64,000 bases of DNA from Lachnospiraceae bacterium (GTDB lineage: Bacteria > Bacillota > Clostridia > Lachnospirales > Lachnospiraceae), in NCBI GenBank assembly GCA_017550165.1, contig JAFZQH010000017.1:1-64000 (forward strand), read 5' to 3'. The notes below the pieces were generated by a model. The model searched no databases. It had not been told where the DNA came from and saw nothing but the letters and a program-made list of their open reading frames with translations. Every line of letters begins with the position of its first letter. Within the stretch, counting starts at the first letter, position 1. Made by a program: the position numbers and the translations under genes. Below, one piece after another: positions 25,588 to 34,642 of this stretch.

Positions 25588-26247
25588 ATGGCAGAATTAT
25601 TCGCACCCATTTCCGATGGAAAAGTCGTTGAAACAACCTCTTCCACATCAAAAGAAGATAAAGAAAAGAAGGCCAACGACGGACTGGACAAGGATGCCTT
25701 CTTACAGCTTTTGGTGGCTGAGATGCAGTATCAGGATCCCTTAGAGCCTACCACCAACACAGAGTATATCTCACAGTTTGCTACATTCTCACAGTTGGAG
25801 GCTACACAGAATGTGGAACTTTCCAATAAGATCTCAATGGCAAACGATCTGGTTGGCAAGCAGGTTATAATGAAGACCAGAAATGATTCGGGAGTTATGC
25901 AGTATGAAGACGGTAAGGTTGATTATGCATACCTTGAGAACGGCAAAGTATACTTATCGGTTAACGGAAGCCTGTTTAACATCGACGACCTTGATTCAGT
26001 GATCGAAGGTGAATACTTAGACGCAGTGAACCTTGCCAAGATGATGGATACCGTAGTCGGAAAGCTTCCGTCAGCAGCATCCGTAACTCTTGCAGATGAG
26101 GAAAAAGTGGCTCAGGCAAGGGAATTATACGATTCACTTACCGATTATCAGAAGAAGTATTTATCAAGCGATACACTTACAAAACTTGATGAAGTAGGAA
26201 CTGCACTCGCAGCTCTAAAGAAATCAGCTGAACCTGCCGATGAATAA
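25588..26247 (+). CDS. flgD: Flagellar hook cap protein FlgD
   Basis: A 219-residue FlgD. The N-terminal motif LDKDAFLQLLVAEMQYQDPLEP at about 32-52 and the ISQFATFSQLEATQN segment are diagnostic. A reduced C-terminal region (about 90-160) replaces the larger Ig/tudor part of enterobacterial FlgD. A helical C-terminal extension (ARELYDSLTDYQKKYLSSDT) is unlike most FlgD proteins. FlgD caps the growing hook and is then replaced by FlgK. AGAAAGGAGA lies before the ATG. Confidence 0.92.
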   Translation: MAELFAPISDGKVVETTSSTSKEDKEKKANDGLDKDAFLQLLVAEMQYQDPLEPTTNTEYISQFATFSQLEATQNVELSNKISMANDLVGKQVIMKTRNDSGVMQYEDGKVDYAYLENGKVYLSVNGSLFNIDDLDSVIEGEYLDAVNLAKMMDTVVGKLPSAASVTLADEEKVAQARELYDSLTDYQKKYLSSDTLTKLDEVGTALAALKKSAEPADE

Positions 26248-26291
26248 TATGTAAGGCAAAAAGATGCAGGATAGATAAAGGAGATGGTCAA

Positions 26292-26693
26292 ATGAACGGG
26301 CTCAATCCGAATCTTTCTTCCATCAATCAAATAGCTGATCAATATCTTAAGGGTAAGGGCAGGCCCGAACAGGTCGACACCAATAAGGGACCGTCTTTCC
26401 GGGAGATATTAAATGAGAAGCGGGGAGTAAAACAAACAAACGAATTAAAGTTTTCCAAACATGCTTCATCAAGACTTGATTCAAGAAACATCGAACTCTC
26501 AGCCAATCAGATCGAAAGGTTGCTGGAAGGAACAAGCAAAGCCGAGAACAAAGGCATCAATGATTCACTGGTTATAGTCGATGACCTGGCATTCATCGTA
26601 AATGTGCCCAACAAGACGGTCATAACAGCCATCAACCAGAACGAATCTGAAAACAACATATTCACCAACATTGACGGAGCTGTAATAGCATAA
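26292..26693 (+). CDS. Flagellar operon protein, TIGR02530 family
   Basis: A 133-residue protein of the family found between flgD and flgE in many Firmicutes. Characteristic parts are FSKHASSRLDSRNIELS and VDDLAFIVNVPNKTVITAIN. The precise role is unproven; its position suggests a hook-assembly accessory. AAAGGAGATGG precedes the ATG. The 139-bp gap after it holds two hairpins: ATTCCCC/GGGGAAT (26716-26739) and AACTGT...ACAGTT (26760-26796). Confidence 0.85.
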   Translation: MNGLNPNLSSINQIADQYLKGKGRPEQVDTNKGPSFREILNEKRGVKQTNELKFSKHASSRLDSRNIELSANQIERLLEGTSKAENKGINDSLVIVDDLAFIVNVPNKTVITAINQNESENNIFTNIDGAVIA

Positions 26694-26832
26694 GCCGGAC
26701 CTAACGGAGGCTTACATTCCCCGACTGACAGAGGGGAATAACGAATTACTAACACGTGGAACTGTTTTTAATTATGCAATATGATTAATTACAGTTTCGT
26801 CAATGAAATCAAAATCCGGGAGGTCATTTATT

Positions 26833-28896
26833 ATGATGAGATCACTTTACTCTGGTGTTTCAGGTCTTAAGACCCACCAGACCAAGATGGACGTTATCGG
26901 TAACAACATCGCCAACGTTAACACTGTAGCTTACAAATCCACATCAGTTACTTTCCAGGAATTGATGTATCAGAATACTTCCAGTGCATCCAGCCCCAAT
27001 GCCGAGTCCGGCCGAGGCGGAGTTAATGCCAAGCAGATAGGTCTTGGTGTATCCATGGGTGCAACCAATGTTTCCATCACCACCACCGGTGCTACACAGA
27101 CTACCGGTAATCCCTTTGATATCAAGATTACAGGAGATTCATTCTTCATCGTAAATGACGGTTCTTCAAACTATTTTACAAGAGCCGGCGCATTCTATGT
27201 TGACGCCGTAGGTAACCTGGCAATGACATCCACCGGTTACAACGTAATGGGATGGCAGGTAGACGACAACGGAGAGATCCTGCAGAATACGGTATCACCC
27301 CTTAAGATATTATCAGCAGAGCATATGTTCTCACAGCCTGAGGCTACAACACTGGGAACATGTTCGGGAGTTCTTGATAAGGCAGATCCCAACCTTACAT
27401 CCAAGTCAGGTAAGATCTTATCCTTAAGCATATATGATAACCTCGGATATGAGTATACTGCAAAATTCTCAATAAAGCCCGTAACTACAGCTGTTTCATC
27501 TACAAAGACGGTTGAGACAACTTCAGTTTCATATACCCCCAACTCAGATATCAAGGTATCCCCGGGAGAGGACTATACCTACAAGGTTGCAGCCGACAGT
27601 ACCTCTGAAGGTGATGATCTTTCCAACTTCACCGTACCCGATAAGATACTTGAGGGTCTGAAAAAGTATGTAAATGATGCTTCCGATCCTGCGCATCTTG
27701 TAACGGATGGAAACTTTAAGAAGGGTAAATTCCAGATGACCAAGGCCATTGCAAATACTATCGCAGGCTTGGCAGGATTGACCACTGAGCAGACAAACGA
27801 ATTCATCAATAAGAGTAACATCATTGATAAGTACATCAATGTAAACATCGAGCAGACCACAGCCTTCAAGATGGGCGATACGGAAGTTAATATCAAGAAG
27901 ACCACTCTTGATGCTCTTACCGACCTCGACGGAAGCGGCAATGGTGTACTTTATAAGGATACAGATACATCCGTTACACCTAATGTAGATTATTACAGAG
28001 TATCAACTGACTATCAGCTGATAGTACATACAAAGAGTTATGAAGACGGTTCCGCTCCCGACTATGTATATGAGATGGTAAAGCTGGCAGACGGAACAAG
28101 AACGGATGTTTCCGATAAGATCAAAGCGCTTCCCGGAACCGAGCTGGAGATGTTCCTCGGAGGATGTAAGGGAACAAAGGCAAGCCAGTATACTACTACT
28201 GAAGACGTAACAAAGGAAGATACCGTTGACGGCCAGTACGTAGTTGAACTTACAGAACTTATAGATATCGCTAACGGAAAGACCGCCATGGACATTTCGG
28301 TTCTCGGCGATACCAAGAGATCTCTTGTATACGATACCGGCGATGGTAAGTTCAAATCCATCGGAGAAGACGGACAGACGGCTTATGACCTTCACCTTTC
28401 CGCTATAGGAAATGCAGGTCAGTTCAAGGATATCAACATCGACTTCTCAGCCACCAAGAACGTAAGTAACGAAGGAACATCAACCATAGGCATGAAGGCC
28501 GGTGACGAGGACGGCGCAGGCGCAGGTAAACTCCTTGGTGCATTAAAGGGTGTTGCAGTTGATTCCAACGGAAAGATCTACGGCTCCTACGATAATGGTA
28601 ATACAGAGCTTCTCGGACAGATAGCGGTCACGGAATTTGCCAATGCTTCCGGTCTTGAAAAGGTTGGAGAGAACCTCTACCAGACCACACTTAACTCAGG
28701 TGAATTCGATGGTATCGGAAGAGATATAAGCTCCCTTTCCGGATCAATGTCAACAGGAGTTCTGGAAATGTCAAACGTAGACCTTTCAGCAGAGTTCACC
28801 GACATGATCACAACCCAGAGAGGATTCCAGGCAAACAGCAGGATCATCACCACCTCCGATACATTACTTGAGGAACTGATCAACCTTAAGAGATAA
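26833..28896 (+). CDS. flgE: Flagellar hook protein FlgE
   Basis: A 687-residue hook protein. It starts MMRSLYSGVSGLKTHQTKMD with the GNNIANVNTVAYKS motif and ends in the conserved helical tail (GVLEMSNVDLSAEFTDMI, then NSRIITTSDTLLEELINLKR). Typical FlgE is 400-450 residues, so the variable D2/D3 part (about 250-560) is expanded. The start at 26833 follows GGGAGG; the frame runs back to 26803 without a ribosome site. FlgE is exported before the FlhB switch and forms the universal joint. Confidence 0.94.
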   Translation: MMRSLYSGVSGLKTHQTKMDVIGNNIANVNTVAYKSTSVTFQELMYQNTSSASSPNAESGRGGVNAKQIGLGVSMGATNVSITTTGATQTTGNPFDIKITGDSFFIVNDGSSNYFTRAGAFYVDAVGNLAMTSTGYNVMGWQVDDNGEILQNTVSPLKILSAEHMFSQPEATTLGTCSGVLDKADPNLTSKSGKILSLSIYDNLGYEYTAKFSIKPVTTAVSSTKTVETTSVSYTPNSDIKVSPGEDYTYKVAADSTSEGDDLSNFTVPDKILEGLKKYVNDASDPAHLVTDGNFKKGKFQMTKAIANTIAGLAGLTTEQTNEFINKSNIIDKYINVNIEQTTAFKMGDTEVNIKKTTLDALTDLDGSGNGVLYKDTDTSVTPNVDYYRVSTDYQLIVHTKSYEDGSAPDYVYEMVKLADGTRTDVSDKIKALPGTELEMFLGGCKGTKASQYTTTEDVTKEDTVDGQYVVELTELIDIANGKTAMDISVLGDTKRSLVYDTGDGKFKSIGEDGQTAYDLHLSAIGNAGQFKDINIDFSATKNVSNEGTSTIGMKAGDEDGAGAGKLLGALKGVAVDSNGKIYGSYDNGNTELLGQIAVTEFANASGLEKVGENLYQTTLNSGEFDGIGRDISSLSGSMSTGVLEMSNVDLSAEFTDMITTQRGFQANSRIITTSDTLLEELINLKR

Positions 28897-28943
28897 TAAC
28901 ATTTAATAAGAAGTAAAACTTAATGGTTTAGAATTGTCATACA

Positions 28944-28975
28944 GCGATGGAACACAAGATGTTGTGTTCCACCGC
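28944..28975 (+). terminator. Strong hairpin after flgE
   Basis: TGGAACACAA (28948-28957) and TTGTGTTCCA (28962-28971) form a perfect 10-bp stem with a GATG loop, extended by GCG/CGC. There is no proper T run, so it may be an mRNA-processing or stabilising structure rather than a terminator; transcription must continue into swrD-motA. Confidence 0.5.
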
Positions 28976-29039
28976 TTATTGGCATTATAGAAAAAATTTC
29001 AAAAAACACTTGTAATTGGTATTGAGATGGGGGAAAATA

Positions 29040-29225
29040 ATGATTGAAGTAACAAAGATCAACGATGTGAAAATCCTTGTGAATCAAGATTTGATCGAGA
29101 TCGTGGAGGAGACTCCGGACACTGTCATTTCTCTTACAACAGGCAGGAAAATAATTGTAAAAGAAAGTAGACAAGAAATTAAAAGTCTAGTAGAATTATA
29201 TAAGAGGGCTATTTTCGGGCGATAA
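29040..29225 (+). CDS. swrD: FlbD/SwrD-family flagellar protein
   Basis: A 61-residue protein with the family pattern MIEVTKINDVKILVNQDLIE and LTTGRKIIVKES. In B. subtilis SwrD raises flagellar motor power, probably at the stator level. It lies between the hook gene and motA, which fits that role. The ATG at 29040 is preceded by GATGGGGGA. After it, a hairpin (29242-29271, CTCATTTG/CAAATGAG) lies before motA. Confidence 0.9.
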   Translation: MIEVTKINDVKILVNQDLIEIVEETPDTVISLTTGRKIIVKESRQEIKSLVELYKRAIFGR

Positions 29226-29335
29226 AGAGTCAGAAAATAACCTCATTTGGGCGTTTTAATGCGCAAATGAGAGCTAAAAGTCAGAATAATTTGGCTTATT
29301 GCATACAATATTCACAAAATCGAGGTGAAGACTAA

Positions 29336-30139
29336 GTGGATATAGCTTCATTGATCGGTATGGTCGCAGGCTTCGGTCTGATGATATTCGGTATGGTATC
29401 CGGTGAGCAGGGCTTCGGTGCCCTGGGTAACTTCTTTGATATACCGTCCGTTATCATCACCATTGGAGGTTCGATATGCGGAACCATGGCGTCCAATACG
29501 CTGCCCGACTTTATCAACGGACTGACTTCCATAGGCCTTGTGCTTAAGCCGGTTTCGGGCGATGTAGGACAGACTATTTCCAGCATCATCGATCTTTCGA
29601 ACGTAGCCAGAAAAGAAGGCCTTCTGGCCCTCGAAGAGGCGGCCAGCAATCTTGAAGACGAGTTCCTGAAGAAAGGTATCATGCTTGTTGTAGATGGTAC
29701 CGATCCTGAATTGGTTAGAGGAATATTAGAGACGGATTTAGCATGTATCGAGACCCGGCACGGCGTGGTCATTGGCTTCTGGACCAAATGGGCAGAGCTT
29801 GGACCTGCCTGGGGTATGATCGGTACGTTGATCGGTCTCATTAACATGTTAAAGAATCTTTCGGATCCTTCATCTATCGGACCTAACATGGCTGTTGCCT
29901 TGGTTACCACATTCTACGGTTCCGTTATCGCTAACTGGCTGTGCGGACCTACGGCGGCCAAGCTTTCGCGCAATAATGACACCGAGATCATGATGAAGGA
30001 AGTTATAGTGGAGGGGCTCCTGTCCATACAGGCAGGTGAGAACCCCCGTGTTATAGAAGAGAAGCTCAAGTCATTCCTGGCTCCCAAGCAGAGAGCAAGC
30101 TTGTCTGAAGACAGCGGCGGAGGCGGAGGTGAGGGATAA
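29336..30139 (+). CDS. motA: Flagellar stator protein MotA
   Basis: A 267-residue inner-membrane stator subunit with four hydrophobic segments: near 3-25, near 36-50, GPAWGMIGTLIGLINML near 160-178 and MAVALVTTFYGSVIANWL near 185-205. A cytoplasmic loop with conserved charged residues contacts FliG. With MotB it forms the ion-driven 5:2 stator. The start is GTG at 29336, with GAGGTGA upstream. Its stop overlaps the motB start by one base (TAATG), so the two are translationally coupled. MotAB inside the fla/che operon is a clostridial arrangement; in B. subtilis they are elsewhere. Confidence 0.95.
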   Translation: MDIASLIGMVAGFGLMIFGMVSGEQGFGALGNFFDIPSVIITIGGSICGTMASNTLPDFINGLTSIGLVLKPVSGDVGQTISSIIDLSNVARKEGLLALEEAASNLEDEFLKKGIMLVVDGTDPELVRGILETDLACIETRHGVVIGFWTKWAELGPAWGMIGTLIGLINMLKNLSDPSSIGPNMAVALVTTFYGSVIANWLCGPTAAKLSRNNDTEIMMKEVIVEGLLSIQAGENPRVIEEKLKSFLAPKQRASLSEDSGGGGGEG

Positions 30140-30981
30140 TGGCCCGTAAGAAGAAAGATGACGGCGGTGGCGGCGGCGCTCCTGCCTGGATGGCCACGTT
30201 CAGCGATCTTATGAATCTGCTGCTTTGCTTCTTCGTGTTGCTATTCTCCATGTCCTCTGTAGATGCCGAGAAATACGAACTGATCGTAGCTTCACTGAAC
30301 AGCAGCTTTTCCATTCTTCCCGCAGGAGGCTCGGCCATCATCGATGCCGGAGACCTGGTGGGAATGGGCATCAGCCAGTTGAACAAGATGGATGTCATGT
30401 TCACGGCCATGCTCAATACCGGCGGTGAGTCCCAGCAGCACCAGAACAACGGACAGGAGAATCCCGCAGACCAGAAGAGCGTCGAGGAACAGTTTGAAGA
30501 GAAGGCTCTTTCCGAATCCGAGAAGATGGCGGAACAGGTCAAGAAGGCGCTGGAGATGGCCGGTATACAGGATATGGTTGAAGTGGAGTTTAATGCCCAA
30601 TACGTTCTGCTGACCATGAACGGAGCCCTCCTGTTTGACTCCGGATCAGCGGATGTCAAGGCTGAGGCCATACCGCTTATAGACAAGATAGGCGCGATAT
30701 TGGAAGAATATGATGCCAACATCATAGAGATAGAAGGTCACACCGACAACGTACCCATATCGGCGGGAAGCCGGTTCGGCAGCAATGATGTATTATCCAC
30801 CTTCAGAGCATTGTCGGTCACCACGAGACTCAGAGATCATTTTAAACTGAACCCTGCCCACCTGAAGTATTCCGGAAGAGGTGAATACGTTCCCGTAGCC
30901 GATAACTCTACGGCTGAAGGCAGGGCAAGGAACAGGCGCGTTGAGATAAAGATATATAATTCCATGAGCAGCGCAGATTAG
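30139..30981 (+). CDS. motB: Flagellar stator protein MotB
   Basis: A 280-residue stator subunit. A basic N-terminal tail (MARKKKDD, then five Gly) leads into a single transmembrane helix with the ion-carrying aspartate (Asp23 in FSDLMNLLLCFFVLLFSMSS). A plug/linker region rich in Gln and Glu follows. The C-terminal OmpA-like peptidoglycan-binding domain has IEGHTDNVPI and NRRVEIKI. It anchors the stator to the wall. It is coupled to motA. A short hairpin (30988-31014, TGTAAAG/CTTTACA) separates it from fliL. Confidence 0.95.
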   Translation: MARKKKDDGGGGGAPAWMATFSDLMNLLLCFFVLLFSMSSVDAEKYELIVASLNSSFSILPAGGSAIIDAGDLVGMGISQLNKMDVMFTAMLNTGGESQQHQNNGQENPADQKSVEEQFEEKALSESEKMAEQVKKALEMAGIQDMVEVEFNAQYVLLTMNGALLFDSGSADVKAEAIPLIDKIGAILEEYDANIIEIEGHTDNVPISAGSRFGSNDVLSTFRALSVTTRLRDHFKLNPAHLKYSGRGEYVPVADNSTAEGRARNRRVEIKIYNSMSSAD

Positions 30982-31034
30982 GTAGTGTAAAGATTTCTGC
31001 GAAAGCTTTACATTATGAAGGAGAGGGAACTTCT

Positions 31035-31547
31035 ATGAAAAAGAATTTATTCAGCATCGTTATTATCGCATTATTGCTTATTAATCTGGCCTTTACCGGA
31101 TTCCTTGCATTTGCGGTGATACCGGCTGCCAGCAAGACCAGTGAGCTGGTGACCAAGGTTGCCACGGCCATAGACCTGGATCTTGAGGACGAGGACGCCA
31201 ACGGACTCGGTAATGTCACCATCTCGGATATCGAGGTAGTGGATATCGAGGATGATATGACCATTAACCTTAAGAAGAGTTCCGACGGTAAGGACCATGT
31301 AGCAGTTCTGGGAGTAGCCTTGTCCATCAATACCAAGCATGAAGATTACAAGAAGCTGGGTGAAAGCGTAACCGGCAAGACCAGCCTTATAAAGGATACC
31401 ATCAGAAGCACGGTATCCCAGTTCACATTAGAAGATATGCAGGACAACCAGGAGACAGTCTTAAAGACCGTCCTTGACAACCTGCGCAAACTATTCGGCT
31501 CAGACATGATAGCCGCAGTTCATTTCCGCTCGGCAATCTACCAGTAG
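31035..31547 (+). CDS. fliL: Flagellar basal body-associated protein FliL
   Basis: A 170-residue membrane protein with an N-terminal transmembrane helix (about 5-30, LFSIVIIALLLINLAFTGFLAF). The extracytoplasmic FliL domain has ...VEDDMTINLKKSSDGKDHVAVLGV-like strands and ends in VHFRSAIYQ. FliL surrounds the stator and stabilises it. GAAGGAGAGGGAA precedes the ATG. Sequence conservation in this family is low; position between motB and fliM supports the call. Confidence 0.85.
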   Translation: MKKNLFSIVIIALLLINLAFTGFLAFAVIPAASKTSELVTKVATAIDLDLEDEDANGLGNVTISDIEVVDIEDDMTINLKKSSDGKDHVAVLGVALSINTKHEDYKKLGESVTGKTSLIKDTIRSTVSQFTLEDMQDNQETVLKTVLDNLRKLFGSDMIAAVHFRSAIYQ

Positions 31548-31601
31548 AGAGTCCGGAAGCGTGACTAGAATAGAAAAGTAAAGAGGCAAGGAGGTGGTTA
31601 G

Positions 31602-32582
31602 ATGGGCGAAGTCTTATCGCAAAACGAGATAGACAGTTTGCTGCAAGCCTTAAGCAGCGGTGAGCTGGATGCGGAAGAGATAAAAGACAAAGGCGAAAAG
31701 CAGGTCAAGAATTACGATTTTGCGAGACCGGCCAAGTTCTCCAAGGAACACTTGAGAACATTGGAGATCATATTCGAGCACTACGGACGACTCCTGTCCA
31801 CTAACCTGCCGGTATACCTTCGAAAGAATATACAAGTGGAGATAATGAACTCCGAAGCCGTTACATATCTGGAGTTCTCCAACGCCCTGTCGAACCCGGT
31901 GCTTCTGGGTATCATCAGTGCACCGCCGCTGAAGGGAAGCATAATCATGGAGATGGCATCCAACCTCGGATACGCCATGGTAGACAGGCTTCTGGGAGGA
32001 GCCGGGGCGCCGATAGATAAGACCAGGGAGTTCTCGGAGATAGAGTTGATCATCATCGAGCGAATGATGAGTATCTGCGTGGAACTGCTGAGGGAACCCT
32101 GGCAGAACGTTGTTAATATCGCGCCGCGATTAGAGAGGATAGAGACCAACTCCCAGTTTGCACAGTTTATATCACCCAGCGAGATGGTTGCCATCATAAC
32201 GGTCAACCTCAAGATCGGAGACGTGGAAGGACTCTTAAATGTCTGCCTTCCCTATCTGTGCCTGGAAGATGTTATGGATAAGCTGAATACCAAGTTCTGG
32301 TATTCATCCCTGACGGAGCTTGACGAGAATTCGTACAGTGAGCACATCGAGGGACTCATTTCCAAGGTATCCATACCCATTAAGGCCACCTTGGGCCACA
32401 GCAACATAGATGTCAATGATTTTGTCAACCTGCAGATAGGAGATATAATAAGGCTTGACAAGAAGGTTGATGAAGAACTGGAAGTATATGTAGGCAATAT
32501 CAAGAAGTTTCTGGCATTGCCCGGAGAATCGGGTGATGCATATGCAGTTAGAGTTACATCAGTATTAAGAGAGGAGGAATAG
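31602..32582 (+). CDS. fliM: Flagellar motor switch protein FliM
   Basis: A 326-residue C-ring protein. The N-terminal CheY-P-binding peptide is present (LSQNEIDSLLQALSSGE). A central CheC-like domain (about 45-230) follows, then a C-terminal SpoA domain (ATLGHSNIDVNDFVNLQIGD). Binding of phospho-CheY shifts rotation, in the B. subtilis type towards counter-clockwise. AAGGAGGTGG precedes the ATG. fliY starts 2 bp after its stop. Confidence 0.96.
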   Translation: MGEVLSQNEIDSLLQALSSGELDAEEIKDKGEKQVKNYDFARPAKFSKEHLRTLEIIFEHYGRLLSTNLPVYLRKNIQVEIMNSEAVTYLEFSNALSNPVLLGIISAPPLKGSIIMEMASNLGYAMVDRLLGGAGAPIDKTREFSEIELIIIERMMSICVELLREPWQNVVNIAPRLERIETNSQFAQFISPSEMVAIITVNLKIGDVEGLLNVCLPYLCLEDVMDKLNTKFWYSSLTELDENSYSEHIEGLISKVSIPIKATLGHSNIDVNDFVNLQIGDIIRLDKKVDEELEVYVGNIKKFLALPGESGDAYAVRVTSVLREEE

Positions 32583-32584
32583 GA

Positions 32585-33832
32585 ATGGACGGAGTTTTAT
32601 CCCAGGAAGAAATAAATGCTCTGCTCAACCAGAGCAATGCCGGCTCCGATGATCCGGCACCGCCTGCTGATGCTCCCGAACCTGCGTCTGAGACACCGGG
32701 AAATATCCTGTCAGACGTAGAAAAAGATGCCATTGGCGAGATCGCCAATATAAGCATGGGAACAGCAGCTACGACGCTTTTCTCCCTGGTCAACCAGAAA
32801 GTCGATATCTCAACCCCGGTTGTGAGGGAAGCCGGTTGGGACGACGTTTCTGCGGCTTACGAGAGGCCCTGTGTATTCATACAGATCGGATACACCGTAG
32901 GTCTTGACGGAAGCAATGTCTTAGTCCTGAAAGAGAACGATGTAAAGATTATCACTGACCTGATGATGGGCGGCGACGGAACCAATATTGACGGAGAATT
33001 ATCAGAGCTTCACTTGTCAGCTATCTGCGAGGCTATGAACCAGATGATGGGTTCTTCGGCGACGTCACTGTCTTCTATGCTTAACAAGAAGATAGATATC
33101 AGCCCGCCTTCCGCAAATGTGGTTGATTTTGATCAGGACATCATGGGAGAGGAGATAGATCCTTTCCTGGCAGGAAGATTTGTGAGCATATCATTTAAGA
33201 TGAAGATAGGAGAGCTGATAGACAGTGATATCATTCAGCTTTATCCCTACTCATTTGCAAGGGATATGTTCGAGAGCTACAAGAAGAATATGATGGACGG
33301 ACAGGAAGAGGAGGCACCTGCACCGGAGCCGGAGGCAGCGCCACAGGCAGCAGCCCAGCCGGCGCCCCAGCCACAGATGGCCACACCCACACCGGATATG
33401 GCCCAATCCGGCGCCGCGTATGGGATGCCTGTTGGGGTTCCGCCGGGATATGGAATGCCATACGGGGCGCCGTACGGAGCGCCTGCAGGATACCCTCAGG
33501 GATATGCGATGCCGCAGCAGCCTGTCAATGTACAACCTGCACAGTTCCAGGCATTCGACCCGAGTTTCAACCCCATGCAGCAGCATGAGAACATTGACCT
33601 TATCATGGATGTACCCCTCGAGGTTACGGTTGAACTGGGACGCACCACCAAATCCATTCAGGATATCCTGGATTTCTCACCGGGTACTATCATAGAGCTT
33701 AACAAGATAGCAGGTGAGCCCATAGACGTACTGGTTAACGGTAAGTATGTCGCTAAGGGAGAGGTAGTTGTTATCGAAGAAAGCTTCGGTATCAGAGTTA
33801 CAGAAATAGTTAAGGAACGCGGGAAAGAATAA
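32585..33832 (+). CDS. fliY: Flagellar motor switch phosphatase FliY
   Basis: A 415-residue FliY. It contains an N-terminal CheY-binding peptide (MDGVLSQEEINALLNQ) and a CheC-like domain with both phosphatase motifs (EKDAIGEIANISMG near 45 and LSAICEAMNQMMGSS near 140). A Pro/Gly/Tyr/Gln-rich linker (about 240-330, with PYGAP repeats) leads to a C-terminal FliN/SpoA domain (DVPLEVTVELGRTTKSI, then RVTEIVKERGK). It replaces FliN in the C ring and removes phosphate from CheY. GGAGGAATAGGA lies before the ATG. Confidence 0.95.
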   Translation: MDGVLSQEEINALLNQSNAGSDDPAPPADAPEPASETPGNILSDVEKDAIGEIANISMGTAATTLFSLVNQKVDISTPVVREAGWDDVSAAYERPCVFIQIGYTVGLDGSNVLVLKENDVKIITDLMMGGDGTNIDGELSELHLSAICEAMNQMMGSSATSLSSMLNKKIDISPPSANVVDFDQDIMGEEIDPFLAGRFVSISFKMKIGELIDSDIIQLYPYSFARDMFESYKKNMMDGQEEEAPAPEPEAAPQAAAQPAPQPQMATPTPDMAQSGAAYGMPVGVPPGYGMPYGAPYGAPAGYPQGYAMPQQPVNVQPAQFQAFDPSFNPMQQHENIDLIMDVPLEVTVELGRTTKSIQDILDFSPGTIIELNKIAGEPIDVLVNGKYVAKGEVVVIEESFGIRVTEIVKERGKE

Positions 33833-33895
33833 AACATCGGAGATGTTATTCCCGAAAGTTTGCAAAGGAGATTAATTTAAAGGAGATTAGCGGTT

Positions 33896-34258
33896 ATGGC
33901 AAAAAGTATTCTTATCTGCGATGATGCAGCATTTATGAGGATGATGATCAAAGACATTCTGACAAAGGCAGGATACATAGTTGCCGGAGAGGCAGAGAAC
34001 GGAGCAAAGGCCGTTGAAAAGTATAATGAACTTAAGCCTGATCTGGTACTTATGGATATCACAATGCCTGAGATGGATGGAATTGAGGCATTAAAGGCCA
34101 TCAGATCGGGAGATGGCAATGCATCCGTTATCATGTGTTCAGCTATGGGACAGCAGGCAATGGTTATAGATGCCATCCAGTCAGGAGCAAAAGACTTTAT
34201 CGTTAAGCCATTCCAGGCAGATCGTGTATTAGAGGCAGTTAAAAAGGTAGTTGGATAA
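33896..34258 (+). CDS. cheY: Chemotaxis response regulator CheY
   Basis: A 120-residue single receiver domain. The acidic pair is Asp9-Asp10, the phosphorylation site is Asp54 (LVLMDITMPEMDG), and the switch residues are Ser in VIMCSAMG and the lysine in FIVKPF. CheA phosphorylates it and it then binds FliM and FliY. Two tandem copies of AAAGGAGATTA (from about 33864) lie upstream; the second is the ribosome site. The stop overlaps the start of fliO by one base. Confidence 0.96.
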   Translation: MAKSILICDDAAFMRMMIKDILTKAGYIVAGEAENGAKAVEKYNELKPDLVLMDITMPEMDGIEALKAIRSGDGNASVIMCSAMGQQAMVIDAIQSGAKDFIVKPFQADRVLEAVKKVVG

Positions 34259-34632
34259 TGTTATTGGCTATAAGCGGCAGCTCTACCCTGGAGAGTGTGG
34301 TTCAGCTGGTCGGGATCATCCTGATATTTATATTCGTGTTGGCGGCTACGTTTTTAACTACCCGATGGATAGCAAATTATCAGCGCACCACCACAAAGAA
34401 CCGCAATATAAGAGTTGTGGAGACATGCAGATTAACAACAAACAAGTACATTCAGATTGTTCAGGTAGGTGAGAAATATCTTGCGATCGCCGTGGCTAAG
34501 GATACTATAACAGTCTTAGCTGAACTCGGCGAAGATGAAATAATCGATTTTTCTGCTGAATCAGTGAGTAGCAAGGGAGAAAGCTTCGGCAAGATCATGG
34601 AGAAGATCAGGAGTATGAAGCCGAAGAAATAG
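34258..34632 (+). CDS. fliO: Flagellar biosynthetic protein FliO/FliZ
   Basis: A 124-residue membrane protein with one N-terminal transmembrane helix (about 14-36, SVVQLVGIILIFIFVLAATFL) and a cytoplasmic domain with the FliO motif RTTTKNRNIRVVETCRL. FliO helps assemble the FliP ring of the export gate. The Firmicutes name is FliZ. It overlaps cheY by one base, and fliP follows after 10 bp. Identification is by topology, motif and position. Confidence 0.85.
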   Translation: MLLAISGSSTLESVVQLVGIILIFIFVLAATFLTTRWIANYQRTTTKNRNIRVVETCRLTTNKYIQIVQVGEKYLAIAVAKDTITVLAELGEDEIIDFSAESVSSKGESFGKIMEKIRSMKPKK

Positions 34633-34642
34633 GTAGCAGAAT

